From: Agrobacterium vitis
GTDB taxonomy: Bacteria; Pseudomonadota; Alphaproteobacteria; Rhizobiales; Rhizobiaceae
Reading direction: 5' to 3'
DNA: 64,000 nucleotides
NCBI RefSeq assembly: GCF_013426735.1
Contig: NZ_AP023272.1
Location: 248,001-312,000 of the forward strand
The stretch's first letter is position 1. Each line of letters opens with the position of its first letter. The notes beneath the pieces are model-generated. The model did not search any database and was not told the origin of the DNA. It worked only from the letters and a program-made list of their open reading frames with translations. The position numbers and the translations under genes were made by a program. Positions 10,473-16,932 of this stretch are shown here, piece after piece.

Positions 10473-10615
10473 TTGGTCATCGATATTTGCTTGCTGAGCT
10501 TTGGTTACCGCGCAATTAGCACCGCGCCCTGAACGAACCTTCCTTTCAAAAATCGCTATCCTCATCCACGGCGTTATGCGCTGTGGTCACTCAATATGCT
10601 ATGAAAGGGTTCATC

Positions 10616-10825
10616 ATGACCACTGGCACAGTTAAATGGTTTAATTCCACTAAGGGCTTCGGCTTCATTCAGCCTGACAATGGCGGCCCGGATGCATTCG
10701 TGCATATCTCCGCTGTTGAACGCGCTGGTATGCGTGAAATCGTCGAAGGCCAGAAGATTGCCTACGACATGGAACGCGACAACAAGTCCGGCAAGATGTC
10801 GGCCTGCAATCTCCAGGCTGCTTAA
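10616..10825 (+). CDS. cspA: Cold-shock protein (CspA family)
   Basis: A 69-residue single cold-shock domain protein and RNA chaperone. RNP1 (KGFGFIQPD) and RNP2 (DAFVHIS) are intact. I chose the ATG at 10616, giving MTTGTVKWFN, because AAAGGG lies just upstream; the frame opens 11 codons earlier without a good ribosome site. It has its own promoter, long leader and terminator, so it is monocistronic. The long leader suggests temperature-dependent folding as in E. coli cspA, but that is not demonstrated here. Confidence 0.93.
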   Translation: MTTGTVKWFNSTKGFGFIQPDNGGPDAFVHISAVERAGMREIVEGQKIAYDMERDNKSGKMSACNLQAA

Positions 10826-10887
10826 TATAGGGTTCGGCTTTCCTTTGACCACGGATGTACTGGCATTGTTGAGAGCATGATCCAACC

Positions 10888-10916
10888 AAGGTCAGGCAGT
10901 TTGCCTGGCCTTTTTT
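10888..10916 (+). terminator. Terminator of the cold-shock gene
   Basis: The stem GGTCAGGCA (10890-10898) pairs with TGCCTGGCC (10902-10910) with one G-T wobble and a 3-base loop, followed by six T. Confidence 0.85.
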
Positions 10917-10994
10917 ATTGCCTGCCGCGCCGTCGCAGACCGCGCTCACACGATTTCCTGTTGCATAACCTCTTGCGCCCGGTTCGGGTCGCAC

Positions 10995-11141
10995 ATGAAA
11001 TATGCAGCAGATGGTATGCGAAGAGACCGTGAAGATGGCAATTCCTATGCCTTTTGCAAACATCTCAAGTCCTTGTTGTCTTTGAGATATGTGAAATGTC
11101 TTCAGGGCAAGGATGTGATCTGCATCTTTGAGCCTTCGTAA
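10995..11141 (+). CDS. Possible small protein of 48 residues, unrecognised
   Basis: An ATG-to-TAA frame of 48 codons lies in the 427-base gap between cspA and the next gene. The product would be basic with three cysteines (MKYAADGMRRDREDG... ending in CIFEPS). There is no good ribosome site and I do not recognise it. It is listed because the gap otherwise holds only the csp terminator and because small genes are often missed here. Confidence 0.2.
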   Translation: MKYAADGMRRDREDGNSYAFCKHLKSLLSLRYVKCLQGKDVICIFEPS

Positions 11142-11253
11142 TAAGTGTCACAGCGGCCTCACGTACACTTGATGTACACGGCGCAGAATGTCGTAGCGTT
11201 TTTTGCGCGCCATGCCCGGCACGCGGCGCTGCCACCCAGAAAGGCGCGACCCC

Positions 11254-11478
11254 ATGGCAGAAAACTATAGTAAATCACGTCAGCAGGCGGAAATCGCTTT
11301 TGACAAGGAGCAGTCGCAGTTCTTCGCGCGCGGTCGTGCCGTGGAAGAACAGGATTCGCTCGTGCTTGCCCGTGAAGAAAAAACCCTCAGGCTGCGCGAA
11401 GCACGGCTTGCCAAGGAATTGCAGGACCAGCAGATGGCTGACGCCGCGACTGCTGCCAAAACGACCCGAAAAGCCTGA
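11254..11478 (+). CDS. Small charged hypothetical protein
   Basis: A 74-residue, highly charged and probably helical protein (RQQAEIAFDKEQSQFFARGR, EEKTLRLREARLAKELQDQQ) without a signal peptide or membrane segment. The start at 11254 has AAAGG about 9 bases upstream; 17 further codons are open but lack a ribosome site. It lies 33 bases before the DUF6481-like gene and probably forms a two-gene unit with it, downstream of the cold-shock gene. Function unknown. Confidence 0.55.
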   Translation: MAENYSKSRQQAEIAFDKEQSQFFARGRAVEEQDSLVLAREEKTLRLREARLAKELQDQQMADAATAAKTTRKA

Positions 11479-11511
11479 TTTGCAGGCCCTATCTACAACT
11501 GGAACATCTCT

Positions 11512-11892
11512 TTGAAAAATAGCCGGAAAAATGAAGTCGTCGACCGCCTTACCACCGCTGCCGACGCAAAGGCCGCTCTCCTTCAGGCCTATAAGGCCGC
11601 GCAGGAAGCGTCGGAACCAACCCGTCTCGCCCGCCAGGCAGAGCGCCAGGCGATAGCCGAGGCCAGAGAAGCACGGCGCGCCGAGCGCGAACAGACAAAA
11701 TTGCAGGAACAGCAACAGCTTGCAGCCGAGACAGCTGCACGTGAAGCCGCACTTGCCGCTGAAGCAACAGCTGAAGCCGATGCCCGCGACGCCGCTGAAA
11801 AAGCCAGAATTTCCCGTCTGCTTGAAGACGAAGCCACCCGCAAGGCGCAACGCGATCAACGTTATGCCAACCGTAAGGCAAGACAGGGCTGA
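11512..11892 (+). CDS. DUF6481-like coiled-coil protein
   Basis: A 126-residue protein dominated by Ala, Glu, Arg and Lys, predicted to be one long helix (ARQAERQAIAEAREARRAER and similar). It resembles the small DUF6481 proteins of rhizobia, which begin with an NEVVDR-like motif and end in a basic RYANRKARQ tail; this assignment is from memory. The frame begins at a TTG (11512) and has no in-frame ATG, so TTG initiation is the likely choice. It follows the small charged gene at 11254. Confidence 0.6.
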   Translation: MKNSRKNEVVDRLTTAADAKAALLQAYKAAQEASEPTRLARQAERQAIAEAREARRAEREQTKLQEQQQLAAETAAREAALAAEATAEADARDAAEKARISRLLEDEATRKAQRDQRYANRKARQG

Positions 11893-11902
11893 TCGGCCTT
11901 AC

Positions 11903-11948
11903 TGCATAATTCTTTAGACCGGAATCGGCTTAAAGAGAAAATTATGCA
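11903..11948. repeat. Palindromic intergenic repeat, second family, copy 1
   Basis: TGCATAATT (11903-11911) and AATTATGCA (11940-11948) are exact reverse complements, with further inner pairing CTTTA/TAAAG. The centre CCGGAATCGG is conserved in the copy at 16583-16628. Such elements are scattered in rhizobial genomes. Confidence 0.65.
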
Positions 11949-11975
11949 ACAAATTCAAAAATTTATGACGACTTT

Positions 11976-11997
11976 CGCGCACCACATTTGGTGCGCG
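11976..11997. terminator. Hairpin between converging genes, possible terminator
   Basis: A perfect 9-bp stem CGCGCACCA/TGGTGCGCG with a 4-base loop lies between the DUF6481-like gene and the aminopeptidase, which converge. There is no clear T-run, so termination here is uncertain. Confidence 0.4.
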
Positions 11998-12053
11998 GGT
12001 CTCTATTTCGATGAAACCGGCCTGCGTTTATCAAACGCGGGCCGTGTGCATGT

Positions 12054-13307
12054 TCAGGCCCATTCGCCCTTGCGCATCACGGGCACCGTTGTGCCATCCG
12101 CTTTTACCCCGTCAATATCGACCTTGTCGGAACCGATCATCCAGTCGATATGGATCAACGACGAATTGCCGCCCTGGGCTTTGATCTGCTCCGGCGTCAG
12201 CGACGCCCCATTCAGGAAGCATTTGGAATAGCACTGGCCAAGCGCGATATGGCACGAGGCGTTTTCGTCAAACAGCGTGTTGTAGAACAGGATGCCGGAC
12301 GCCGAAATCGGCGATGAATGCGGCACCAACGCCACTTCTCCCAGACGCCGCGCCCCCTCGTCAGTGTCCAAGACCTTATTGAGCACTTCCTCGCCGCGCG
12401 AAGCCTTGGCCTCGACGATCCGGCCTGCTTCAAACTGCACCTGGATATTGTCGATCAGCGTGCCCTGATGCGACAACGGCTTGGTAGAGGAGACAACGCC
12501 GTCCACTTTCAGCGCATGTGGCGTGGTGAACACCTCTTCCGTCGGAATATTCGGATTGCAGGTAATGCCATTCTTGGCCGTGGAGGAGCCCCCGTGCCAT
12601 TCGTGGCCATCGGCCAGACCAACCCGCAGATCCGTGCCGGGGCCGGTAAAATGCAGACTGGAGAACCGTTCGCCATTCAACCAGGCCGACCGTTTGGCCA
12701 ACTCGCCATTATGAGCCATCCAGGCCGCGACCGGATCGGGCTGATCGACCCGGGACGCAGCAAAAATCGCATCCGCCAGTTTTTTCACCGCCTCATCCAA
12801 GGGCAGATCCGGAAACACCTGCGCTGCCCAGGATGGGTTGGGATAGGACGAGATATTCCAGTTGATGTCGAAATTGGAAATCGGCTCCAAGGCAGGCTTG
12901 TAAGCAATTGAATTGGCCTTGTTGGCCCGCGCAACCTTGGCCGGGTCCTGGCTGGCGAGCAACATGGGATTATCGCCGGAAATCGCCAATCGCGCCGCAC
13001 CGCCCGCATAGGCTTTGGCCATGCCCTCGTAGAGCCAACCGGAAGCCCGGTCGAAACTGGCATCCGAGCCATGGGCATAACGGGCCAGCGTCGTCTCTTC
13101 ATCCGAATAGAATGTCGTCACAAGACCGGCACCGGCCATATAGGCATGGCGAGTAATGTTGCGCACCAGCGGCAGCGCGTTCAGCGGCGCGGTGATCACC
13201 AGATCCTGGCCCGGCACCAGCCGCAGACCAACCTTGACGGCCACTTCGGCCAGTTTGTCGAGCTTTACCGGATCGATGGAATTTGAGACATCATCAGGCA
13301 GGGTCAT
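12054..13307 (-). CDS. M29 family aminopeptidase (AmpS/PepS/AmpT type)
   Basis: A metal-dependent cytosolic aminopeptidase of 417 residues, the usual M29 length. The conserved ligand regions are visible: CNPNIPTEEVFTTPH (first Glu), LGEVALVPHSSPI (second Glu and His), FDENASCHIALG and SLIHIDWMIG (His and Asp). The start is the ATG at 13307, with AGGA about 8 bases upstream. M29 enzymes remove N-terminal residues from peptides using two metal ions. It stands alone, 168 bases downstream of the ybaK gene on the same strand. Confidence 0.92.
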   Translation of the reverse strand: MTLPDDVSNSIDPVKLDKLAEVAVKVGLRLVPGQDLVITAPLNALPLVRNITRHAYMAGAGLVTTFYSDEETTLARYAHGSDASFDRASGWLYEGMAKAYAGGAARLAISGDNPMLLASQDPAKVARANKANSIAYKPALEPISNFDINWNISSYPNPSWAAQVFPDLPLDEAVKKLADAIFAASRVDQPDPVAAWMAHNGELAKRSAWLNGERFSSLHFTGPGTDLRVGLADGHEWHGGSSTAKNGITCNPNIPTEEVFTTPHALKVDGVVSSTKPLSHQGTLIDNIQVQFEAGRIVEAKASRGEEVLNKVLDTDEGARRLGEVALVPHSSPISASGILFYNTLFDENASCHIALGQCYSKCFLNGASLTPEQIKAQGGNSSLIHIDWMIGSDKVDIDGVKADGTTVPVMRKGEWA

Positions 13308-13475
13308 AGATTTTTTCCTGGTTTTCGAAACGAAAGGGCCTACGCTTTTCAATCGCGCGAAGGTCGCGGGAGGCTTCCGGCTGCATCATTCCAAGCCAAA
13401 GGGCGCTGGCATGAAGAATCAGATGGTCATAGAACAGATAGGCAATTTCATGCAAAATTGAAGGTGAAAACACCG

Positions 13476-13949
13476 TCAGGCAATAACCGATGCTGCAATG
13501 GCATTGAGCGCGACTTGCGCCGCCTTCGGCTCCAACCGGACCTGCAAGCCACGCTGGCCACCATTGAGATAGACATGCGGCTCATTGAGCGCCGTCAGTT
13601 CCATCACGGTCGGCACCGGCTTTTTCTGGCCGAAAGGGCTGATGCCGCCGACAACAAAACCGGTGAGCTTTTCGGCAGCGGCGGGCTTCATCATCGCGGC
13701 ATGCTTGCCGCCGATGGCGGCGGCCAGTTTCTTCATGCTGACCTCCTGATCGGAGGGCAGGACGACGCAGACAGGCTTACCATCCACCTCTGCCATCAAG
13801 GTTTTCAGCACCCGGCGCGGCTCCTCGCCAATCGCTTCCGCCGCCTGCAGGCCGATACGACAGGCGTTCGGATCGTAATCGTAGTGATGCACGGTAAAGG
13901 CAAGACCAGCCTTTTCCATTGCCAGCGTGGCGCGGGTCGATTTCGACAT
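13476..13949 (-). CDS. ybaK: YbaK/EbsC-type Cys-tRNA(Pro) deacylase
   Basis: A 157-residue protein with the YbaK fold: MSKSTRATLAMEKAGLAF, then HHYDYDP, the conserved lysine region RVLKTLMAEVDGKPV, and GGISPFGQKK. Members hydrolyse cysteine wrongly loaded on tRNA-Pro, acting in trans with prolyl-tRNA synthetase. It lies 48 bases downstream of the ArsC-like gene on the same strand and is probably co-transcribed with it. Confidence 0.9.
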   Translation of the reverse strand: MSKSTRATLAMEKAGLAFTVHHYDYDPNACRIGLQAAEAIGEEPRRVLKTLMAEVDGKPVCVVLPSDQEVSMKKLAAAIGGKHAAMMKPAAAEKLTGFVVGGISPFGQKKPVPTVMELTALNEPHVYLNGGQRGLQVRLEPKAAQVALNAIAASVIA

Positions 13950-13997
13950 TATTTGCCTCGTTACAGCGATGTAGACCCTGGAGCATCGAGCCGAAAT

Positions 13998-14357
13998 TTA
14001 AGACACGGTACCTGCGAAAACAGCCTGATATTGCTCCGGCTTGAACCCCACCGTCAGCGCCCCGTCCTTGTCCAGAACCGGGCGCTTGATCATAGACGGT
14101 TGAGCCAACATAAGATCCAGAGCCTTTTCTTCATTCATATCGGCCTTGGCTTCATCGGGAAGTTTCTTGAACGTCGTACCCGCTCTGTTCAGCAACACCT
14201 CCCAGCCAAGCTTGGCACTCCAGGCCTGGAGGCTGGCGCGGTCTATGCCCTTGGCCTTGTAGTCGTGAAAGGCATAATCGATACCCGCCGTCTCCAGCCA
14301 GGTCCGCGCCTTTTTCATCGTGTCGCAATTCTTGATGCCATACAGCGTGATCGTCAT
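13998..14357 (-). CDS. ArsC/Spx family protein (YffB type)
   Basis: A 119-residue thioredoxin-fold protein. The active-site segment GIKNCDTMKKA has the single cysteine and downstream lysines of YffB-like ArsC homologues, and RPVLD corresponds to the arginine region near the end. YffB proteins bind glutathione; true arsenate reduction is not established for them. I chose the ATG at 14357, which has GAGG eight bases upstream, over the GTG nine bases earlier. No other ars genes are nearby, which argues against a resistance role. Confidence 0.85.
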   Translation of the reverse strand: MTITLYGIKNCDTMKKARTWLETAGIDYAFHDYKAKGIDRASLQAWSAKLGWEVLLNRAGTTFKKLPDEAKADMNEEKALDLMLAQPSMIKRPVLDKDGALTVGFKPEQYQAVFAGTVS

Positions 14358-14700
14358 GGGTGCCACCTCATCCTTGTTGGCCCATGCCTATCAAAAACGG
14401 GCGCTGTTGCAAGCTCCGCAGCACCTGGATTTCATCACTCAAAGGGTGCGATCTCAACGAGGGCTGACGTCCGTCAAGGTAAAATATATCTTTCCGGCAA
14501 TGTCGGTTTCATCAGTATTTCCTTAAAGATTTCGGCCTAGCTTTTGCCCTGGCAGCAAAACGGACAAACGTTCGAGCCGGCTGCCAAAGATCGATGGGAC
14601 AGGCCGGGCGCAACGATGTGTGCGCATCCAAGCCATTGCCCGTTCAAAGTGAAGCCATAGCGACCATGGATGAAGCCATGTGTGCCTGACCTGTGTGACC
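14358..14700. other. Gap between the ArsC-like gene and the hypothetical at 14701
   Basis: This stretch holds only the short minus-strand frame 14537-14716 (listed separately at low confidence). I see no terminator, promoter or repeat that I can support. Confidence 0.4.
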
Positions 14701-14716
14701 ATGATGGATACTGCAT
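14537..14716 (-). CDS. Possible small cysteine-containing protein
   Basis: This frame of 59 codons looks protein-like over most of its length: HGFIHGRYGFTLNGQW, then CAHIVAPGLSHRSL, then NVCPFCCQGKS. The CxxC near the C-terminus with another Cys and several His could bind zinc. There is no ribosome site before the ATG at 14716, and it overlaps the start of the plus-strand gene at 14701 by 16 bases. I do not recognise the family. Confidence 0.3.
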   Translation of the reverse strand: MQYPSWSHRSGTHGFIHGRYGFTLNGQWLGCAHIVAPGLSHRSLAAGSNVCPFCCQGKS

Positions 14717-15072
14717 CAATTGCGAGAGACGGTGTTTTGCTTTCCTCCGCGCCTTCCGCCCAGACCTATCCTGTGGAACGGACTGTGCGGCTCGGAGCGG
14801 CACATGACGACAGCCAGCAGATCGGGTTCCTGTTCTCCACCCCTCAACGCCAACTGCCGAGGGAGGAAATTCCACCTCTTTCTGCGGAAATGATCGAGGA
14901 AATTGCCGAGATCAAGGCAGATGACGTCAAGGAAGAAGAGCGATTGCCGGCCAATTGGCTCGATGCCATGTCCTCAAGCGAGGAGGATGGATCACCGGTC
15001 ATCGAGCGTCCTTCGGGCTTCCTTGCCGACGACAATGGTCTCTATCGCATGTTCCTGCCCGACACCGTTTGA
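14701..15072 (+). CDS. Acidic hypothetical protein
   Basis: A 123-residue acidic protein with no membrane segment. It begins MMDTASIARDGVLLSSAPSA, has a charged middle (EMIEEIAEIKADDVKEEER) and ends with LADDNGLYRMFLPDTV. The start could be the ATG at 14701 or the one directly after it; neither has a clear ribosome site. It converges on the nicotinamide phosphoribosyltransferase gene with 53 bases between. I do not recognise it. Confidence 0.5.
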   Translation: MMDTASIARDGVLLSSAPSAQTYPVERTVRLGAAHDDSQQIGFLFSTPQRQLPREEIPPLSAEMIEEIAEIKADDVKEEERLPANWLDAMSSSEEDGSPVIERPSGFLADDNGLYRMFLPDTV

Positions 15073-15125
15073 AGCAGAAACCCCAAACAGCACTTCAGAA
15101 TTGACCACCAATTCACGCCATCGCA

Positions 15126-16529
15126 TCACATATCCATGCGATGCGGCGTCCTGGCCTTTGCTTTGATTTCGTCGAAACTCCATTCTTTCAGCAGGCGGCC
15201 ATTTTCCCAAACCGGCTGCAAATGATTGGTGCGACGGCCTAGATCCTCCAAAGCAATGGAGGCAAACTCGTCTCCCTCAACGATCACGGCGCGGCGCCCA
15301 GGTTCCGGCATGCGCTCCTGCATCGTGACCGGACGGCGGGAAATGGGACGCCAACGCTCCTGCCCGTCCATGATGGCACTGCATTTCATCGTGAAGGAAT
15401 AGGTCGAGCGGCTGACCTTCTGCAATTGCGATGCGCCGATGCCGAAGGAAATATTTTCCGCCGAAAAGCCCATGGCTTCCAGCCGACCAAGGATCATGGT
15501 GATATCGCGCAGCGACACGCCATCCGCCTGCAAGACCCGCACCTTGTCATCCAGAACCTTATAGCCCTTGGCATTCAACCGCGTGCCGAACTGATAGGCG
15601 AGTTGGGCCACCGTCTGGACCGGAACATCGATCGGATCGCCGCTATCGGGCCGCACAATCAGCCTGCCGGGCTTGGAGCGCACTTTCTGTTGCAACGTTT
15701 TGCCCCAGATTTCGGACACTGCATTGTGAATGTCATAGCTGTCCGATACCACCGAATAGGCCGGATAATCGCCGAACCGGTCGATCATATTGGCGAAGGA
15801 CTGCACTTCCTGGTCCTGGCCCCAGGCAATCATGGTCGTGTGTTCCGAGGCCGGAATCGAAAGGCCAGCCATGTCAGCGCTATAATAGCGGCGGGCATAG
15901 AGCACGGCTTCCAGCGTATCGGTGTGGTCGAAATGCAGCAGGTTGGCCACGCCGCCCAATCCGGCCTGTTCCAGACTGGCTGCACCGCGCGCGCCGTATT
16001 CGAACAGCCGCGAGCCAATCTTGTCCGATGGGTCGTCACAGCTTTTATCGAGGAAGGGCTTCAAAGTCTGTTTCACATGGCGAAGCGAGCTGGCGACCGT
16101 GGACGGATACCACACTGCCCGCAACAGTGCCGTCTCAATATAGGAGGGCAACCAGAAGCAGGCCGGATCGGTATTAACCACCTGCACCATCGGCACGCCG
16201 CGATGCAAGAAGCTGCCCTCTGGCAGCGCCTCTATGCGCAAAGGCAGAAATCCGCCATGGGCAGAGAGAATATAGTGCCAGCCGGCCTGGTCGAAAGGCT
16301 GGCCGTGCAGGGCGGCCAGTTCCTGCGCTTCATCAATATCGGCCTGGGTGATGGGCTGTGACAGATATTCCTTCAAGAACATCTGCAAGCCGAAAAACAC
16401 CACTTCCGGCCGCAGGGAAGCACCACGCGTGGTGACATAGCCGCTCACCGCCCGGGTTCCGGGAGGATATTGCAGGAAATGCCCCAGCTTGTAGCTATCG
16501 GTGTTCAAGATCGGATTGATACGGCTCAT
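15126..16529 (-). CDS. nadV: Nicotinamide phosphoribosyltransferase (NAMPT/NadV type)
   Basis: A 467-residue enzyme making nicotinamide mononucleotide from nicotinamide and PRPP in NAD salvage. It matches the NAMPT branch rather than PncB: NTDSYKLGHFLQYPP at the N-terminus, WYPSTVAS, FEYGARGAAS, HTDTLEAV, IPASEHTTMIAWG, SVVSDSYDIHNAV and RPDSGDPID. His230 corresponds to the phosphorylated His247 of human NAMPT, and Asp204 to Asp219, which selects the amide. I prefer the ATG at 16529 (MSRINPILNT, GGTGAG upstream) to the ATG five codons earlier. It is monocistronic as far as visible. Confidence 0.88.
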   Translation of the reverse strand: MSRINPILNTDSYKLGHFLQYPPGTRAVSGYVTTRGASLRPEVVFFGLQMFLKEYLSQPITQADIDEAQELAALHGQPFDQAGWHYILSAHGGFLPLRIEALPEGSFLHRGVPMVQVVNTDPACFWLPSYIETALLRAVWYPSTVASSLRHVKQTLKPFLDKSCDDPSDKIGSRLFEYGARGAASLEQAGLGGVANLLHFDHTDTLEAVLYARRYYSADMAGLSIPASEHTTMIAWGQDQEVQSFANMIDRFGDYPAYSVVSDSYDIHNAVSEIWGKTLQQKVRSKPGRLIVRPDSGDPIDVPVQTVAQLAYQFGTRLNAKGYKVLDDKVRVLQADGVSLRDITMILGRLEAMGFSAENISFGIGASQLQKVSRSTYSFTMKCSAIMDGQERWRPISRRPVTMQERMPEPGRRAVIVEGDEFASIALEDLGRRTNHLQPVWENGRLLKEWSFDEIKAKARTPHRMDM

Positions 16530-16582
16530 CAGGCTCACCGGCATGTTGCAATCGGGCAGGGTTATGGTGCGGTGTATGCTAC

Positions 16583-16628
16583 TTCATAATTCCCGAAACC
16601 GGAATCGATTTAAGGAGAAAATTAACCA
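16583..16628. repeat. Palindromic intergenic repeat, second family, copy 2
   Basis: This aligns with 11903-11948: the shared parts are CATAATT, CCGGAATCG, TTTAAGGAGAAAATTA and their spacing. The right arm is diverged, so the outer palindrome is no longer perfect. It lies upstream of the nicotinamide phosphoribosyltransferase gene. Confidence 0.6.
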
Positions 16629-16683
16629 GCAGATAGAAAGGATTACGGCGAAACACTCTCTCCGAGACGAGCAGATGAGAGCT

Positions 16684-16699
16684 TTAACATATTGTTAAC
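16684..16699. promoter_or_regulatory. CtrA-type box (TTAA-N7-TTAAC)
   Basis: TTAA (16684-16687), seven bases, then TTAAC (16695-16699) match the full CtrA recognition sequence of alphaproteobacteria. It lies about 235 bases before the 717-residue disordered protein gene and 155 bases from the divergent nicotinamide phosphoribosyltransferase start. The rest of the 16530-16932 gap holds the repeat at 16583 and an 8-bp hairpin at 16833-16852. Confidence 0.5.
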
Positions 16700-16932
16700 C
16701 ATGTGCAGCCATTCTATCCTGATAAGGTGATTCGCAACTGCCTTGCACGGCGTTCGATGCAATCCCGCGTAGCTGGGGTGCAACGGGTTTCAGGTCCGGT
16801 GCATAAGGTTCTGGGCCGGGGCAGACGATATCAAAGCCGCATGAGCGGCTTTCCAGCACACTCTGCCCTTAAACTCCGGATTGCATGGCCGGGCCTTGGT
16901 TGGTCAGGTCCTTTTGCAAAAAGGGATATGCT

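Noticed and set aside
13998..14357. Arsenate reductase involved in arsenic resistance
   Set aside because: The single-cysteine YffB-type motif and the lack of any other ars gene argue against a resistance role; kept only as ArsC/Spx family.
13458..14540. Plus-strand frame of 360 codons across ybaK and the ArsC-like gene
   Set aside because: Antisense to two recognisable genes and crosses their intergenic gap; no family features.
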